Positions 44,687 to 46,091 of a stretch of 46,091 bases of DNA are shown in pieces (within the stretch, counting starts at the first letter, position 1; every line of letters begins with the position of its first letter). The notes under the pieces were generated by a model, which was given only the letters and a program-made list of their open reading frames with translations, was not told where the DNA came from and made no database searches. This DNA comes from Candidatus Thorarchaeota archaeon (GTDB taxonomy: Archaea; Asgardarchaeota; Thorarchaeia; Thorarchaeales; Thorarchaeaceae). A program made the translations under genes and the position numbers. The stretch covers positions 1,206,448-1,252,538 of the forward strand of contig CP070761.1 in the NCBI GenBank assembly GCA_020348985.1, in the 5' to 3' direction.

Positions 44687-45781
44687 TTGGTTATTCCCAC
44701 TACAGAATCTGGAGCCATACCATTGATTGAATTTGAGTTCCCGGGCAGTGATCTAGTTGCAGTAATGCCCTACGTTTTGCCGCTTCTCTTCATTGGAGCA
44801 CTTCTGATCTTGTATCAGAGGTTCATGGATAGAACGGAGAGAAAGAGAAACGCGATTCTAGGTGGCGGGATTGTATGCGTGCTGTTCTCAATTGGATTAA
44901 TCGCCTACGCTGGCTTTGGCTCAGGTTGGTGGAGAGCTGATCAGCAGTCATTTGGATCGTGGTGGGAATTCATGGCAGTCATTCAGTGGCTGACGGATAC
45001 TCTGTTCGACTCTGTCTACGTTGGCACAATCTACGTCTTTGCGATGTTGTTCATAGTGGCGATAATCGGCCGGTCCATAATCGCACCTCCCAATCCTGAC
45101 TTCGTGAAGCTCAACGATGAGCTCAAGGAAGCCAGGTCCGTAGCTGAAGGTGCAGGAGCCAGGATTCAAGAAGCCGAGGTCGAGAACAAGAGGTTGAATG
45201 AGTTCATCTCTGAGAAAGAGTCTGCGTTAGGTGAACTCCAGACTCAAGTAGATTCGCTACAGGAAAGGATAGCCGTCCTCCAGTCTCAGTTGGCAGAACC
45301 CACAGCTGTTCCTACGGACGCCACTAGAGAAGAAGAGCTTCTCACCGTAATCTCGCAGAAAGACCAGACCATCACCTCATTACAGGCAGAGATAGCCACA
45401 CTCAAACAATCAGCAGAGACGGGGGTTGTAGTGTCAGCTGTAGGAGTTTCTGAAGATGTAGCACGTCTACAGAGCCTGATTGCTGAGAAGGACGAAAAGT
45501 TAGACGAGTATGGACGGAGAGCTGAGACGGCGTCAGAGGTTTCAGACAGTGTCATCTCAGACCTAGTGGAGCTCATATCACTTGTGGAAGGAAGCAGTCT
45601 TGAAGTTCCTGCTAAGAAGGCACTAACGGGATTGATCGAGGGACTTGGTCGGGCAATTGGAAGAGTAGCAGGACCCCCAGATCAAAGAACAAAAGAAGAC
45701 CCGAAGATTGAGATGATAGGTGCTGTCATGATGGTTCATGAAATGGTTGACGGCATCAAGAGACTGGCTCGTGGTTCCTAG
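44687..45781 (+). CDS. Three-TM membrane protein with long coiled coil
   Basis: 364 residues. TTG 44687 is chosen because GAGGAGGA (44673-44680) ends six bases upstream, the strongest Shine-Dalgarno near here. Three hydrophobic helices lie in the first 130 residues (VMPYVLPLLFIGALLILY, AILGGGIVCVLFSIGLIAYA, VYVGTIYVFAMLFIVAIIG). From about 140 to 280 there is a continuous coiled coil with heptads, for example LNEFISEKESALGELQTQVD and DSLQERIAVLQSQLA. The last 85 residues are helical (SDVVxxL-type, ALTGLIEGLGRAIGRVAG). It is a membrane-anchored, cytoplasm-facing coiled-coil scaffold of unknown function, not a known receptor. Confidence 0.75.
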   Translation: MVIPTTESGAIPLIEFEFPGSDLVAVMPYVLPLLFIGALLILYQRFMDRTERKRNAILGGGIVCVLFSIGLIAYAGFGSGWWRADQQSFGSWWEFMAVIQWLTDTLFDSVYVGTIYVFAMLFIVAIIGRSIIAPPNPDFVKLNDELKEARSVAEGAGARIQEAEVENKRLNEFISEKESALGELQTQVDSLQERIAVLQSQLAEPTAVPTDATREEELLTVISQKDQTITSLQAEIATLKQSAETGVVVSAVGVSEDVARLQSLIAEKDEKLDEYGRRAETASEVSDSVISDLVELISLVEGSSLEVPAKKALTGLIEGLGRAIGRVAGPPDQRTKEDPKIEMIGAVMMVHEMVDGIKRLARGS

Positions 45782-46062
45782 AGAGACTATGAATTCCGGA
45801 TTAGCTCTGTCAATTGCTAGACATCGAAGTAACATCTTGCGAACATCTATTCATCTAGCTCTCTGTTGAGTCTATCTCACGACTCTGGAAGCAAAGAACA
45901 CTTAGACGCCACTATCGCTGTAGTCCGCAATACACACTCTTTCGCACGGTCTTGACTCGGAAGCGCTGCTATGAGAGCCCATTGTGGCAGATTCGGTCTT
46001 ATCAATCCAGAATCTCCCGGCCATTTTGACGCAAGCCTTAATAACAATGACTGACCCGAACG
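45782..46062. other. Gene-free stretch before the right edge
   Basis: About 280 bp with no convincing frame, tRNA-like fold or repeat. Only a CTTAATAAC box (46037-46045) near the right end looks regulatory. Confidence 0.5.
46037..46045 (+). promoter_or_regulatory. Candidate TATA box for a gene entering from the right
   Basis: CTTAATAAC, centred about 22 bases before ATG 46063, close to the spacing expected of a leaderless archaeal promoter. Confidence 0.35.
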
Positions 46063-46091
46063 ATGCTAATCACAAAAGAAGTAGAGAATGC
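46063..46091 (+). CDS. Possible start of a gene cut by the window edge
   Basis: ATG 46063 opens MLITKEVEN and runs off the right edge. It is supported only by the TATA-like box at 46037-46045. A second ATG at 46046 in another frame (MTDPNDANHK) is an alternative. Too short to name. Confidence 0.3.

Noticed and set aside
1..46091. tRNA, rRNA, CRISPR, insertion sequences and att sites
   Set aside because: I looked for T-loop GTTCRAATC-type signatures, direct repeats with spacers, and transposase motifs and saw none that hold up; a dedicated scan would be decisive.

Overview
The window looks like chromosomal DNA of an archaeon. An Asgard lineage, perhaps Thorarchaeia, is most likely; this placement is inference and was not computed. 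Supporting signs are a Ras/Arf-like small GTPase (9447-9947), a TPR protein whose C-terminus looks longin/roadblock-like beside a GTPBP1-type GTPase (30032-33699), an archaeal transcription-factor-S type zinc ribbon (25712-25975), a TldD/TldE pair, GTG/TTG starts and TATA-like boxes upstream of several genes. Genes sit densely on both strands. I saw no rRNA, tRNA, CRISPR array, insertion sequence or phage genes.

Layout. 1-3664: a CocE/NonD-type alpha/beta hydrolase running off the left edge, then a diaminopentanoate-dehydrogenase-like oxidoreductase and a class III aminotransferase. 3786-7109: two SPL-type radical SAM paralogues around a small zinc-ribbon gene and a PadR-type regulator with a methyltransferase-like tail. 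7186-9201: pirin, a PNPOx-like flavoprotein and a frameshifted SWIM zinc-finger gene. 9447-11946: the small GTPase, a CxxC partner and a GyrI-like/cysteine-rich fusion. 12047-16278: a small unknown protein, a D-serine dehydratase-like enzyme, an M29 aminopeptidase and a multi-pass membrane protein. 16430-19688: a universal stress protein, a three-gene cluster (winged helix plus two related small helical proteins) and a ClC channel/antiporter. 19827-22998: a large membrane-anchored subtilase and a small unknown gene. 23045-28251: a DUF1015-serC pair, a TFS-like ribbon, a toroid-repeat protein, an MGMT and small unknown genes. 28351-33699: a 562-residue unknown, the GTPBP1-like GTPase and the TPR protein. 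33860-44079: tldD-tldE, a second subtilase overlapping an FAD oxidoreductase, and a third subtilase on the other strand. 44227-end: a small unknown, a membrane-coiled-coil protein and the possible start of another gene.

Taken together, many products point to protein and amino-acid breakdown: three surface-anchored S8 proteases, TldD/TldE, an M29 aminopeptidase, an aminotransferase, an amine dehydrogenase-like enzyme and a D-amino-acid lyase. The most novel material is the set of small-GTPase and longin-like gene groups, the PadR-methyltransferase fusion between two radical SAM genes, and the small helical paralogue cluster next to ClC.
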